Below are positions 51,145 through 59,892 of a stretch of DNA of 64,000 bases, piece after piece; position 1 is the stretch's first letter, and each line of letters opens with the position of its first letter. The stretch covers positions 9,622 through 73,621 of the forward strand of contig CAZYTX010000014.1 of the NCBI GenBank assembly GCA_964650485.1, read 5' to 3'. The notes beneath the pieces are model-generated. The model was not told the DNA's origin and did no database searches. It saw only the letters and a list, made by a program, of their open reading frames with translations. Source of the stretch: CAZYTX01 sp964650485. GTDB taxonomy: Bacteria; RBG-13-61-14; DATKZS01. Both the position numbers and the translations under genes were made by a program.

Positions 51145-52674
51145 TCAGGAATAGAATTCGGGCATAGTGGCAGGTATTTTTGCTGCTGGAAGGAGCACGG
51201 TGAAGGTGGAGCCTTTGTCCGGTTTGCTTCTGGCTTTGATCTCTCCGCCGTGCTTTTGCACTATTCCAAGGGATACGGACAGTCCCAGCCCGGTGCCTTT
51301 CCCGTTTCTCTTGGATGTGTAAAAGGGATCGAAGATGTCTGAGAGCTTATGCTCGGGTATGCCCACGCCCGTGTCGGTGAACTCGACAGCCACGTACTCG
51401 CGGTCACCGGTCTTATGTACGGAGATGTTAAGAGTGCCGCCTTCGGGCATGGCGTCGAGTGCGTTCAAGATGAGATTTAGAAATACCTGGTTCAGCTGCT
51501 GCCTGTCACCGTAGACCTGTGGAAGGTCGGACTCGATCTCGCCTTTCACCTTGACACCTGCCAGCTTGATCTGGTTGCTGGCAAGCTCCAGGGTCTGGTC
51601 TATCAGCTCCTCCACCTCCAGGGCCTCGGATTCCATCTCGCTTTCCCTTGCGAAGTCGAGGAGCTTTCTCACTATCTTCTGCGCTCGCTCGGACTCGTTC
51701 AAGAGGTCGTTAATCATGTCCTCCAACTCCTGGTCGGAGGCCTCTTTGTACTCCTCCATAAGCGCGGAAGATGTGAGGATGATGTTGTTGAGGGGGTTGT
51801 TGAGTTCGTGGGCCACGCCCGCGGTGAGGGTGCCCACGGCCTTTAGCTTGTGCGCCTGCATTAGCTGCTCGTGTCTTCTGACCAGTTGCCGCATCATGTG
51901 GTTGAGCGCCATGGCCAGCTTTGCGAACTCGTCATTGTAGCGTCGCCTGGGTGTGATGGGGGTGAAGTCTCCCTGGGCGATGCGTGTGGTGGCCTGCATC
52001 ATCCTGTTCAATGGCGCCAGCATCTGGTTGGCTATAAAGAAGGCGAGAAAGAGTATGAGCAGCAGCAGGATCACCATGAAGACCACCGGGATCTTGTGGG
52101 AGAGGTTTAGCATGGAGTTTATCTGGCTCCTTTCCTTTGCCACCAGTTGATCGGCCTCGGTGACCATCTGTGCGCCGTGTTTCCTGAGTCCCGATTCAAT
52201 ACGCTCCATCTCGGTTGAGGGCCTGCCATTTTGAGCTTCAATTCTCTTTATCCTGAGCAGCAGGTCTTCATACTTGTTAAGGTGTCTTTTTATGCTGTCA
52301 TAGTTTTTTTCCCCCACCACGCCGGTCATCTCTTCGCGGTTTCCGGCTAGAATTCCGTTTGCGTTTTGTACGTGCTCCAGCGCGTCGTCCAGGTTGGTGT
52401 GGTAGAGGAAGTAGTTCTTTTCAAACCTCCTCGCCTGCTGTATCTCAAAGGAGAAGCTCTGGGCGGCCTCCATGAAGTGCAGCTTCTGTCTTATGCTGGA
52501 GACGTTGACCATGGAGAAGACGGCTATTGCCAGGCTGAGGACGAACCACGCCAGAAAGCCCAGGATGAGCCTGGTGCGGATGGATACCGAGGGCCTTTCC
52601 CTGAGGGCGCGCTGGGCCTCCTCCGCTATCTTTTCCCACGAGGGGGGCTCTTCTTTTTGCGGTGAACTCATCAT
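51145..52674 (-). CDS. membrane sensor histidine kinase
   Basis: 509 residues. Two membrane helices (about 35-56 and 196-216) frame a 140-residue periplasmic helical domain (FEIQQARRFEKNYFLYHTNLDDALEHVQ, like four-helix-bundle sensors). HAMP (217-270), HisKA with H289 in GVAHELNNPLNNI, and HATPase_c (LNLILNALDAMPEGG, FTDTGVGIPEHKLSDIFDPFYTSK, GTGLGLSVS) follow. The H-E-L-N-N-P class is common among kinases paired with sigma-54 activators. It is last in the usp operon; its partner may be the next-gene response regulator, the NtrC-type protein at 56805-58160, or both. Confidence 0.93.
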   Translation of the reverse strand: MMSSPQKEEPPSWEKIAEEAQRALRERPSVSIRTRLILGFLAWFVLSLAIAVFSMVNVSSIRQKLHFMEAAQSFSFEIQQARRFEKNYFLYHTNLDDALEHVQNANGILAGNREEMTGVVGEKNYDSIKRHLNKYEDLLLRIKRIEAQNGRPSTEMERIESGLRKHGAQMVTEADQLVAKERSQINSMLNLSHKIPVVFMVILLLLILFLAFFIANQMLAPLNRMMQATTRIAQGDFTPITPRRRYNDEFAKLAMALNHMMRQLVRRHEQLMQAHKLKAVGTLTAGVAHELNNPLNNIILTSSALMEEYKEASDQELEDMINDLLNESERAQKIVRKLLDFARESEMESEALEVEELIDQTLELASNQIKLAGVKVKGEIESDLPQVYGDRQQLNQVFLNLILNALDAMPEGGTLNISVHKTGDREYVAVEFTDTGVGIPEHKLSDIFDPFYTSKRNGKGTGLGLSVSLGIVQKHGGEIKARSKPDKGSTFTVLLPAAKIPATMPEFYS

Positions 52675-52739
52675 CCTGATTTATTAATATATGATGAACC
52701 AATGAGCAAGCGGCCGGCCCGTTATTCTCGGGGCCCTGC

Positions 52740-53357
52740 TCACTCGATGGATATGCCTTTATGTCCCAAAGACAGTGCGGCTTTATTGATCACCGCCCGG
52801 AGGTCTTTGGGCTTGAAGGGCTTTGCAATGAAGTCGAAGGCCCCTTTTACCAGGGCCTCCCTTGCCACCTCCACGGTGGCGTACCCGGTGATGAGGATGA
52901 CCCTGGTGTTCTCGCATTTTGCCAGGATATTCTCCAGCACCTGTATGCCGTCGACCTCTTCCATCTTGAGGTCGGTCACCACTATGTCGAACTCTTTTTC
53001 ATCCAGCCGTGCCAGTGCCTCTCTCGGGTTCAAGAAGAACTCGACCTCGAAGCCGGCCTTGGTGAGCGCGGGTTGAAGGCGCTTTCCCACTATGGGCTCG
53101 TCGTCGAGTATCATCACTTGGAGCTTTTCCCCTTCCGACTTCTGCACTGGTTTACGTTCTCTGGAGGTATCCATGGTTTTATCATCCTCCTGTTTTTGTT
53201 CTTTTATTTTTTCTGATCTTACAACCTTTATCCTGTCCAGGGCGAGCTTAGTCTTGAGCTCCACCCCGGTCAGGCTGAAGCCCATCTCCGGCTTGCCCGA
53301 CTCCGCGAAGGATATCCTCACCATCCAGTCGTCTATTTTTCTCGATTTGTCGTTCAT
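52740..53357 (-). CDS. response regulator with N-terminal extension and no output domain
   Basis: 205 residues from the ATG at 53357 (AAGGAGCGGG before it). Residues 1-75 are an unrecognised charged region with a small beta-rich part (WMVRISFAESGKPEMGFSLTGVEL). Residues about 80-200 are a receiver domain: MILDDEPIVG acidic pocket, phosphoacceptor in VVTDLKMEEVDG, ILITGYAT and the lysine in FIAKPFKP. With no DNA-binding domain it should act by protein contact or phosphorelay, between the kinase and perhaps the NtrC-type regulator. Confidence 0.88.
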   Translation of the reverse strand: MNDKSRKIDDWMVRISFAESGKPEMGFSLTGVELKTKLALDRIKVVRSEKIKEQKQEDDKTMDTSRERKPVQKSEGEKLQVMILDDEPIVGKRLQPALTKAGFEVEFFLNPREALARLDEKEFDIVVTDLKMEEVDGIQVLENILAKCENTRVILITGYATVEVAREALVKGAFDFIAKPFKPKDLRAVINKAALSLGHKGISIE

Positions 53358-53426
53358 TTTCCCGCTCCTTTTTGTAAAGCTGTGTTGATGTTGCAGGCCT
53401 GATACTGCGTACACGGTGTCCGGACA

Positions 53427-54524
53427 TCAGGCGGCCTCCGGGACCTCCTTTGTCTCTATCAAGGTGGTTCTTATGCGCCTCCTCTGGCGGTAAGCCTTTA
53501 TCACGTTATACAGTATTATGATCATTCCCGAGACCCCGGCCAGGAAGAGCATGGCCTTGCTGGCCTGGTTGAAATATATGTCCCAGTCGGGGTTAAAGTT
53601 TATCCAGCCGAGCTGCCTAAGGTACATGGGCACGGCGATGGCGCGGCTTATCACGCACAAGAGGATGAGCGCACCGGTGACTATCCTTATCATCACCTCT
53701 TTGACCACCTTGACCCCGTATGCTCCGATGTATATGCCCAGGAGCGACCCCAGGTACAGCAGCATGATGAGCCTTATGTCCACGAACCCCTGGAAGGCGT
53801 AGTTCAGTGCCCCCCACGCGCCCATGAACATGGCAAGGTAGAGCTCCGACCCCGCGGCCACCGCGGTGGGCACCCCGAAGATGTAGATCATGGAGGGCAC
53901 GCCTATGAAGCCCCCCACCCCGATGGTGCCGGCCAGGTACCCGGTGGCAAGACCGCAGACAGAGATCACCCACAAAGACACCCGCACGTCCGCCACCTTG
54001 AAGTTTATGTAAGGGGGCAGCTTGAGCCTTGCGATGAAGTTGGCGATCCTCATGGACGGTCCGCCTTCCTCGCTCTCTTTTAAGGCGTCCCGCAGCATTG
54101 AGATGGCCACCAGGGAGAGTATGAAGATGAACACCCCGCTGATGTAGAGGTCCGAGGCCGCGCTGCCCCCGCCTTCGCCGTGTCCCCCGCCTTCCACCTT
54201 GAAGAGCGCGGCGTTTATCCACACCGCCAGGCGGATGCCTATGAACGCGGTCACCACCATGAACACCGCCAGCCGCTTGTCCACGTTGCCGTACTCGCCG
54301 TGTTTCTTGCTCCCCATCATGGCCTTGCCGAACTTGTGAGTGATGTTGCTGCCCACGGCGATCACCCCGGGCGCGCCCAGGTTCATCATCCCCGGCGTCA
54401 TGAAGAAGGCCCCCCCGCTGCCGATGAACCCGCTCAGGGTGCCGCCGATGAACCCGATCAGCACCACCTGCAGGGCGGTCACCAGGTCCATCTCGATAAA
54501 GTGATCGAACAGTAACGCTTCCAT
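53427..54524 (-). CDS. TauE/SafE-family membrane permease
   Basis: 365 residues with about eight membrane helices. The first conserved half-repeat is GFIGGTLSGFIGSGGAFFMTPGMMNLG, and the second is LATGYLAGTIGVGGFIGVPSMIYIFGVP, as in sulfite/organosulfur exporters. There is a loop rich in Gly/His/Glu at about 122-135 (VEGGGHGEGGGSAAS) and a long second loop. Family members export sulfite, sulfoacetate or similar anions. In this operon it likely moves a sulfur or other small anion under stress; the substrate is not shown. Confidence 0.88.
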   Translation of the reverse strand: MEALLFDHFIEMDLVTALQVVLIGFIGGTLSGFIGSGGAFFMTPGMMNLGAPGVIAVGSNITHKFGKAMMGSKKHGEYGNVDKRLAVFMVVTAFIGIRLAVWINAALFKVEGGGHGEGGGSAASDLYISGVFIFILSLVAISMLRDALKESEEGGPSMRIANFIARLKLPPYINFKVADVRVSLWVISVCGLATGYLAGTIGVGGFIGVPSMIYIFGVPTAVAAGSELYLAMFMGAWGALNYAFQGFVDIRLIMLLYLGSLLGIYIGAYGVKVVKEVMIRIVTGALILLCVISRAIAVPMYLRQLGWINFNPDWDIYFNQASKAMLFLAGVSGMIIILYNVIKAYRQRRRIRTTLIETKEVPEAA

Positions 54525-54545
54525 GAATTACTCCTTCAACTCCTG

Positions 54546-56105
54546 TTATTCCATCTTTATCAACTTCAGCACCGCCCTGGTCACGCTGCCGTATGAGTAG
54601 GCCACGATCGGCACCAGTATGAACACGGCGATTGACACGATTAATTTCGGTCCCCAGTCCACCCTGGAGACAAAGGTGTCCTTTATGGAATCGGCATACC
54701 AGCCGGCGTTGGCCAGGAAAGCGAGCACTGCCTCCTGGTGGGTGAACACCAGGAAATAGAGTGCGGCAGCCACTATCAGGAAGGCCGCCACCCTGGGGAC
54801 GTCGCGCTTTCCGAACAGGTACTGGCTTCCGAGCTCATCCGAGGTCACCACCGGGGCCTTGATGCTCTCGCTCAAGAAGCCCCGGAGGTCCCGGGTGGCC
54901 CGGAGCCTTGCCGCGTGTCCCCGTGACATGAACAGCTCGCCGATGACCACCAGGGTGTAAGGCATGGTCTTGTCTATTGCGCTTATGAGCTTGCTCTGGC
55001 CGCCGTATATCACACGTCCGCCGCCCGACTTGCCGATCTCCGCCAGCTCGTCCAGGGTCTTGTTCAACCCCCCGTTGTCACCTTCATCGTAGGGAAGGTC
55101 GTCTTCTATGCCGCCGTTATGCGCGTCCCGGCCCTGGCCTGCGGCATCCCTTGCAGGCTCGGCCATGGCCTGCTCGCTTCCGGCCGGGGCGTCCCCCTCC
55201 GGGGCCAGCCTGATGAGCTCCACCGCGGCGTTCCACTTGGTGGCTATCTCCACCACCTGGTTGTACAGCTCGGAGCCGGGCTGGAACTCCTCTTGTATCC
55301 AGAGCAGGTTGGTCATGGCCATGGTGGCGCGTATGTCCTTCATTCCCGGCAGGTCTTTGCATACCTCGGGTATGACCTGGGCCAGCCCCGCATCCTGGGG
55401 CAGGTAGGTCACGGTGACCACGCCGTTGTCCGCCCTCACCTTTACGCCGGCCATGCGGGTGCGCTCGTCCCGTGCCAGGGCCGTTCTGGCCCTGGATGCG
55501 AGCAGCAGGTCCTGCATGGCCTTCCTGGATGAGGGGGTCATCTGGAAGTCGGGCAGCTGGGCAACGTTCACCAGCGCCGAGGCCGCGTTCTCCAGGCTCA
55601 TCTGGGCCAGGTTTATCACCACGTCGTAGTTGGCCGCGTCCTCCCATGACACCCCATACATGGAGTGGACCCATCTCCGCCTGTCCTCGTCCACCCCCTC
55701 GATGTAGCGGCGGGCCTTTGCCCGGTCCAGGCCAAGGGCCTGCATGACCGACCGGGTGCGGGAATCCTCGTCCGAAAGCACCCGCACGCGTAGCACGTGG
55801 CTCACCCCCGGCAGCAGCAGATGGCCGGTCCTGCCGTGGTACACCAGACCCCCCTGCATGGCCTTCTCGCAAAGGTAGGCGGTGGAAAAGGCAAGGTAAT
55901 GGTCCCGCTCCAGGGCCAGCCGCTCGCTGAAGATGCCCGGCTTCATCATGGCCATCTCCAGCTTGCCCACCTGGATGCCTTCTTTGGTCGCGGCCTCGAT
56001 CAGCTCCTCGCGGCCAAGGCAGGCATAGCCAAGCTTGTCCGAAAGCTTGGCGGCAAGCTCCTGGCCGCCGCTGAAGGTCCCCCTGGAAATGCATATGATC
56101 TGCAT
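54546..56105 (-). CDS. cytidylate kinase-like protein with BON-like region and C-terminal membrane segments
   Basis: 519 residues. The N-terminal 190 residues match the cytidylate kinase-like family: ICISRGTFSGGQELAAKLSDKLGYACLGREELI, a modified P-loop where true kinases have GSGG, then VYHGRTGHLLLPGVSHVLRVRV and DVVINLAQMSLENAA. About 225-265 looks like a BON fold (VKVRADNGVVTVTYLPQ). A disordered acidic stretch (305-345) and two membrane helices (about 436-456 and 487-507) complete it. I know no characterised protein with this layout. The P-loop may bind a nucleotide for sensing rather than CMP phosphorylation. It lies between usp and tauE. Confidence 0.75.
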   Translation of the reverse strand: MQIICISRGTFSGGQELAAKLSDKLGYACLGREELIEAATKEGIQVGKLEMAMMKPGIFSERLALERDHYLAFSTAYLCEKAMQGGLVYHGRTGHLLLPGVSHVLRVRVLSDEDSRTRSVMQALGLDRAKARRYIEGVDEDRRRWVHSMYGVSWEDAANYDVVINLAQMSLENAASALVNVAQLPDFQMTPSSRKAMQDLLLASRARTALARDERTRMAGVKVRADNGVVTVTYLPQDAGLAQVIPEVCKDLPGMKDIRATMAMTNLLWIQEEFQPGSELYNQVVEIATKWNAAVELIRLAPEGDAPAGSEQAMAEPARDAAGQGRDAHNGGIEDDLPYDEGDNGGLNKTLDELAEIGKSGGGRVIYGGQSKLISAIDKTMPYTLVVIGELFMSRGHAARLRATRDLRGFLSESIKAPVVTSDELGSQYLFGKRDVPRVAAFLIVAAALYFLVFTHQEAVLAFLANAGWYADSIKDTFVSRVDWGPKLIVSIAVFILVPIVAYSYGSVTRAVLKLIKME

Positions 56106-56153
56106 GACACTGCTCCCTTGACTCCTGTTACTGCTTCGAAAATCCCGGCCCCT

Positions 56154-56567
56154 TCATGACCTTGGCTGGGGAAACACAATCGTGATCTCCAGCCACTCTT
56201 TCATGCGCGCCAGCCAGTGTCCCTTGGCGCGCTTCAGGTCCTCAAGGTCCGTGTACCCTCCCCAGACAATGGTCTGCACCGACCTTTCGCCAGCCAGGAA
56301 CTTCATCAGCTCGGATGGAGGGCTCCCCAGCCTGACCTCGGCCTCCACCTGGACCCCGGCGCCCAAGGCCTTGTCAATCGGGCCTTTTAAAGCCTTTTTC
56401 GCCCGGCTTTCAAGCCTTGTCGAACGGGCCGCCTCCTCGCTGTCAAATGCAAGAAGGAAAAGAAAAATCAATGAACAATCCATGCGCTTTGCAAGCTCGA
56501 TTGAATAATTCACCGCCCCTTTACGCATCCACAGCGAATCGAACAGTACCATTATTTTGTTTTGCAT
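56154..56567 (-). CDS. universal stress protein-like (UspA fold)
   Basis: 137 residues. The alpha/beta UspA pattern is seen: KIMVLFDSLWMRKGAVNYSIELAKRMDCSLIFLFLLAF, a helical middle (AKKALKGPIDKALGAG), and VEAEVRLGSPPSELMKFLAGERSVQTIVWGG. The ATP-binding G-x2-G-x9-G-S/T motif is not intact, so it is probably of the non-ATP type. It is the first gene of the stress operon. A sigma-54 promoter sits 35 bases upstream of its start. Confidence 0.8.
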   Translation of the reverse strand: MQNKIMVLFDSLWMRKGAVNYSIELAKRMDCSLIFLFLLAFDSEEAARSTRLESRAKKALKGPIDKALGAGVQVEAEVRLGSPPSELMKFLAGERSVQTIVWGGYTDLEDLKRAKGHWLARMKEWLEITIVFPQPRS

Positions 56568-56601
56568 TCTTCACTCGATTGATGCCTGATGCTGATTATG
56601 A

Positions 56602-56617
56602 AGCAATAACGGTGCCG
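56602..56617 (-). promoter_or_regulatory. sigma-54 (RpoN) promoter of the usp operon
   Basis: On the minus strand CGGCAC-CGTTA-TTGCT has GG and GC exactly ten bases apart and matches TGGCAC-N5-TTGCA at nine of eleven fixed bases. Start falls near 56591, about 25 bases before the usp ATG. Confidence 0.75.
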
Positions 56618-56697
56618 CAGGATGGAAATGGGTATAAGTCAGGAAAATTGAAGATGAAATGGTCTGAAGAATGAATGTTGCTCAAAGGCTCGCCGCT

Positions 56698-56801
56698 GTT
56701 GCATCATTCAACGGAAACCGGGGGATTCAGGGCAAGTAATCTAAAACAAAATCAAAATATTACATGATGCACATTTCAACCATAATGTTGGAATTTGCAA
56801 C
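56698..56801. promoter_or_regulatory. two TGTTG-N7-CAAC palindromes, candidate activator sites
   Basis: GTTG-CATCATT-CAAC (56698-56712) and GTTG-GAATTTG-CAAC (56787-56801), each preceded by T, share one architecture. They lie about 115 and 200 bases upstream of the sigma-54 start, the usual place for NtrC-type enhancers, and directly after the NtrC-type gene. Confidence 0.55.
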
Positions 56802-56804
56802 AGT

Positions 56805-58160
56805 TCAGTCCTCGATCTCGCGGCGCTTCAAGTGTCTCCATAAGGATGCCCGGTCTATGCCGAGCAGCTTTGCCGCCCTGGTCTTATTTCGGCCCGCCCG
56901 GTTCAAGACCCACTGGATGTAATCGCGCTTTATCTCCTCCAGGGTCTTGATGTGGGAGTCCGGCTGTTCAAATGAAAACACCTCCATCTCTGACAGGTCC
57001 GGTGGCAGGTCCTTCACCTGGATGTGCTCCTCGCGGGCCATGGCCACTGCACGCTCGATGATGTTCTGCAGCTCGCGCACGTTGCCCGGAAAATCGTAGT
57101 CAACCAGTGCCTTCACGGAGTCCTCGGAAAACCCCTTGACCTCCCTGCCGGTCTTTTTAACCGCCCGGTTGAGGAAGAAATGAGCCAGCAGGGGTATGTC
57201 ATTCTTTCGCTCCCGCAGGGGCGGGATGTAAATGGAGATCACGTTCAGTCTGAAGAAGAGGTCCTGGCGGAACAGTCCCGCATTCACGGCCTTCTTCAGG
57301 TCCTGGTTGGTGGCGGCGATGATGCGCACGTCAATGGGCACCGGCTGGTTGCCGCCCACTCTTATAATCTCCTGCTCCTCGATGGCCCTTATCAACTTGA
57401 CCTGCATGGAGAGCGGCATGTCCCCGATCTCGTCGAGCAGGAGCGTGCCCTGGCTGGCCGTCTCCAGCAGCCCGGCCTTCTGGGTGGCGGCCCCGGTGAA
57501 GGCGCCCTTCTCGTGCCCGAAGAGCTCGTTTGCCAGAAGCTCCTCGGCAAAACCCCCGCAGTTTATTGCAAGGGACCTGCCCTCCCTCCGAAGACTGTGG
57601 AAATGAAGCAGGGATGCAGCCAGCTCCTTGCCCGTCCCCGACTCGCCGGTGATGAGCACGTTGCAGTCCGTCTTAGCCACCTGCTTTATCACCCGCACCA
57701 TTTCCTGCACCGCTTTGCTCTCGCCGATGAAGACGGGCTCGCCGGGGTGACCCCTCACCCGACTCTCAAGCTCGGTCACCTGCCTTCTCAGCGAGCGCTT
57801 CTCCAGGGCACGGGCCACCAGGTGCCTGACCTCCTCCGCACGGAAGGGCTTCTCCAGGTAATGGTAGGCGCCCTTGTTCATGGCCTCGATGGCCGTGGGA
57901 ATGGACGCGTACCCCGTCACCACGATCACCTCCACATCAGGGTCATGCTGCTTGATCTTTGCAAGCAGCTCCAGCCCGGTCATCTCCTCCATCACCAGGT
58001 CGGTGATTACCAGATCGAAGTCGTTCCTGGAAAGAAGCGAAAGCGCGCTTTTGCCGTCCCTGGCGCCGGACACCTGGTGCCCGTCACCGGAGAGAATGCG
58101 GGTGAGGCCCTTGCGCGTCACCTCCTCGTCGTCAACTATGAGTATGCGAGCGCCTTGCAT
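56805..58160 (-). CDS. sigma-54-dependent response regulator, NtrC family
   Basis: 451 residues. Receiver domain (1-120) with phosphoacceptor D54 in LVITDLVMEEMTG and lysine in YLEKPFR. AAA+ domain (about 143-375) with Walker A GESGTGKE (172-179), the sigma-54 contact loop GAFTGA (219-224), Walker B LLLDEIGD and sensor NVRELQNIIERA. C-terminal Fis-type helix-turn-helix (NKTRAAKLLGIDRASLWRHLKRR). All parts needed to open a sigma-54 promoter are present. The sigma-54 promoter 200 bases downstream of its stop, on the same strand, is its obvious target, and the kinase at 51145-52674 its probable donor. Confidence 0.96.
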   Translation of the reverse strand: MQGARILIVDDEEVTRKGLTRILSGDGHQVSGARDGKSALSLLSRNDFDLVITDLVMEEMTGLELLAKIKQHDPDVEVIVVTGYASIPTAIEAMNKGAYHYLEKPFRAEEVRHLVARALEKRSLRRQVTELESRVRGHPGEPVFIGESKAVQEMVRVIKQVAKTDCNVLITGESGTGKELAASLLHFHSLRREGRSLAINCGGFAEELLANELFGHEKGAFTGAATQKAGLLETASQGTLLLDEIGDMPLSMQVKLIRAIEEQEIIRVGGNQPVPIDVRIIAATNQDLKKAVNAGLFRQDLFFRLNVISIYIPPLRERKNDIPLLAHFFLNRAVKKTGREVKGFSEDSVKALVDYDFPGNVRELQNIIERAVAMAREEHIQVKDLPPDLSEMEVFSFEQPDSHIKTLEEIKRDYIQWVLNRAGRNKTRAAKLLGIDRASLWRHLKRREIED

Positions 58161-58269
58161 TATGCTCTGTCCCGTCTCTTCGGTGCTGCGGCATTCGGGA
58201 GCAGGAGCCGTCCCTCATTCTTGTAATCTAGTACATGTAATGCGCCGCTGCAATATATGACACATGGCA

Positions 58270-58800
58270 CACCACTACTGTCCGGTTAAGCCGTTTGGTA
58301 TAGGACTTAACTTGTTAAAACAAAAAGCAAATTCACTTAAAATGCGATTTTTCGATTTCAACTTCACACCCTTGTTTTCAGGCTACAATCCTCCAGAAGA
58401 TTGGTCTGGAGGTAGCCGATATGAATACGGGCAAGATCGTTTTTTCTCAACTGCTCCATGTTTTGCCTCGTTACGAGTTCAACAAATGCGTAGAGGGTTA
58501 CCAGGGCAACAAAAAGGTCCGAGACTTCCCATGCTGGAGCCAGTTTCTTTGCATGGCCTTTGCCCAACTCAGTCATCGGGAATCCCTTCGCGACATCGAG
58601 GTCACCCTAAACTCCCACCACAAAAAATTATACCACATGGGCCTGCCAAATCGCGTGGCCAAATCAACATTGGCCGACGCCAACTACGGCTGGCTGGAAG
58701 ATGTTGATGGCTACGAGCACCTGATGCTGCACGTGCGGGGAATCCCCCATGAGGACACTTAGAGAATTGGAGGTTGAATGATTGACTGTCCCGTTCAACT
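58270..58800 (+). mobile_element. IS4-family insertion sequence remnant
   Basis: CTGTCCGGTTAAG at about 58277 looks like a left IS4-type end, followed by a leader and then the truncated transposase. A similar CTGTCCCGTTCAAC sits at about 58785, in direct rather than inverted orientation. The rest of the transposase and a proper right end are missing. Confidence 0.5.
58421..58762 (+). pseudogene. IS4-family transposase (DUF4372), N-terminal fragment
   Basis: ATG 58421 reads MNTGKIVFSQLLHVLPRYEFNKCVEGYQGN, then FPCWSQFLCMAFAQLSHRESLRDIEVTLNS and VAKSTLADAN. This is the DUF4372 helical N-terminus of IS4-family transposases, about 85 residues. At ADAN, just before the DDE nuclease domain, the sequence changes to unrelated residues and stops. 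No catalytic residues remain. Confidence 0.85.
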
Positions 58801-58813
58801 GCCATACATGGTC

Positions 58814-58963
58814 TTACTCAGCCTGTTCCTTTGTTTTAATCTCATCCTTGAGCCGCTTTATCCTTTCTTCCAGCTCTTCGATCTCCAGCAACTGGTGAGG
58901 CCGGACCGAGTGTGCAGGAAGGACGGCTTCCCTCTCCTGCAACTCTTTTTCAAGCCTCTCCAA
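58814..58963 (-). CDS. small coiled-coil protein
   Basis: 49 residues if started at TTG 58963; the frame is open for another 300 bases upstream but that part reads like noise. It is strongly helical (LERLEKELQEREA, EIEELEERIKRLKDEIKTKEQAE) around a motif LPAHSVRPHQLLE. This motif looks conserved rather than random, but I cannot name a function. It could be the tail of a broken gene, as the region carries an IS remnant. Confidence 0.35.
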   Translation of the reverse strand: MERLEKELQEREAVLPAHSVRPHQLLEIEELEERIKRLKDEIKTKEQAE

Positions 58964-59102
58964 GTTTTCGTAAAGCTGCTGTCTGGTTTTATGGCTCTGT
59001 GTCCCTGATGAAATGATAAACCCTGCCTTTGATCGAATGGGGACCTTGTTCAAACAGCCTGCATGGCGGCGAGGGACGGAACTCGTCCCGTTAGCTCCGC
59101 TT

Positions 59103-59288
59103 TCAAGTGGGCCCCCTGCACACGTTCCTGGCCAGGATGGCCGAGCGTTTCTTCTCGTCTGCTTCCAGGTGGCAGTGCTTATATTTCTTCCCGCTTCCAC
59201 ACCAGCAAGGATCGTTTCTGCCAAGGTTGACATCCGGCATGGTCCTGATGATGCCAAGGGCCTCCTTTAGCGTGTCCACTATGCTCAT
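59103..59288 (-). CDS. small SEC-C motif protein
   Basis: 61 residues from the ATG at 59288. [18 protein letters not shown] is the SEC-C zinc-binding motif (CxCx8CH), found at the SecA tail and in many small proteins. The N-terminal helix is [19 protein letters not shown]. Such proteins bind zinc and sometimes SecB or ribosomes, but this one is too small to assign. A promoter lies 22 bases upstream. Confidence 0.7.
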   Translation of the reverse strand: MSIVDTLKEALGIIRTMPDVNLGRNDPCWCGSGKKYKHCHLEADEKKRSAILARNVCRGPT

Positions 59289-59309
59289 ATCAAAAACCCC
59301 ATACAACTT

Positions 59310-59339
59310 AATATACTATTGGTCCGCCGCCGCAGTCAA
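59310..59339 (-). promoter_or_regulatory. sigma-70 promoter of the SEC-C gene
   Basis: On the minus strand TTGACT (59339-59334), 18 bases, TATATT (59315-59310). Start near 59303 agrees with the ATG at 59288 and excludes a longer start at 59306. Confidence 0.5.
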
Positions 59340-59472
59340 ACCCCCTCTAAAATTTTTCATCCGCGTGACCAGACAATTGTCCGGCGTCACACAGAACCAG
59401 CGCAGGGAGTCATTTTGCTAGTCCATCTCCTGCCCGAGTCTCTTCGGTTTCCGGTGAACCTGCCGGCTGTCA

Positions 59473-59859
59473 TTATCTTCCATTAGTTTCCGTTGTCCCC
59501 TTTTCAGACACCTTTTTTTTAAGCTGGCCTAAAGTATCAAAAACCTTTCTCAGGCCGTCTTCCACATTCCCCTCTTTTATAATCACAGGCTCAAAATGAG
59601 CTTTAATCCTCTTTATGTTGGGTCCGAAACGCCGGGATACGACAACCCTTACACCTTCGCTTTTAAGGATTGCAGAGACACTTCTGGCTTTCCGCGAATC
59701 AGCGTGAGTCTTCTCTTCCACGGAGGTATTGGGAATTCTTTTAATAAAATATATTCCGCTTTCGTCTATCTTGTAAATGAAATAATACCTTGACTCCCCA
59801 AAATGCCTGTCAATGAAATCTTTTCCGTTGTCCGAAGCGCATGCACAAATGAGTCCCAT
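59473..59859 (-). CDS. NifX/NifB-type (dinitrogenase Fe-Mo cofactor family) protein
   Basis: 128 residues. The ribonuclease-H-like fold of this family is seen in MGLICACASDNGKDFIDRHFGESRYYFIYKID, then KARSVSAILKSEGVRVVVSRRFGPNIKRI and HFEPVIIKEGNVEDGLRKVFD. Members bind iron-sulfur or molybdenum clusters; orange proteins of sulfate reducers belong here. There is no nif operon in the window, so a redox or cluster-carrying role is more likely than nitrogenase assembly. It is last in the thioredoxin operon, 33 bases after the FAD enzyme. Confidence 0.85.
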   Translation of the reverse strand: MGLICACASDNGKDFIDRHFGESRYYFIYKIDESGIYFIKRIPNTSVEEKTHADSRKARSVSAILKSEGVRVVVSRRFGPNIKRIKAHFEPVIIKEGNVEDGLRKVFDTLGQLKKKVSEKGTTETNGR

Positions 59860-59892
59860 TTACCCTTCTCTGTCCATTTTACATATCGGATC

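Noticed and set aside
58964..59257. N-terminal part of the frame containing the small coiled-coil protein
   Set aside because: It overlaps the SEC-C gene in another frame and has no coherent pattern; only the last 49 residues look protein-like.
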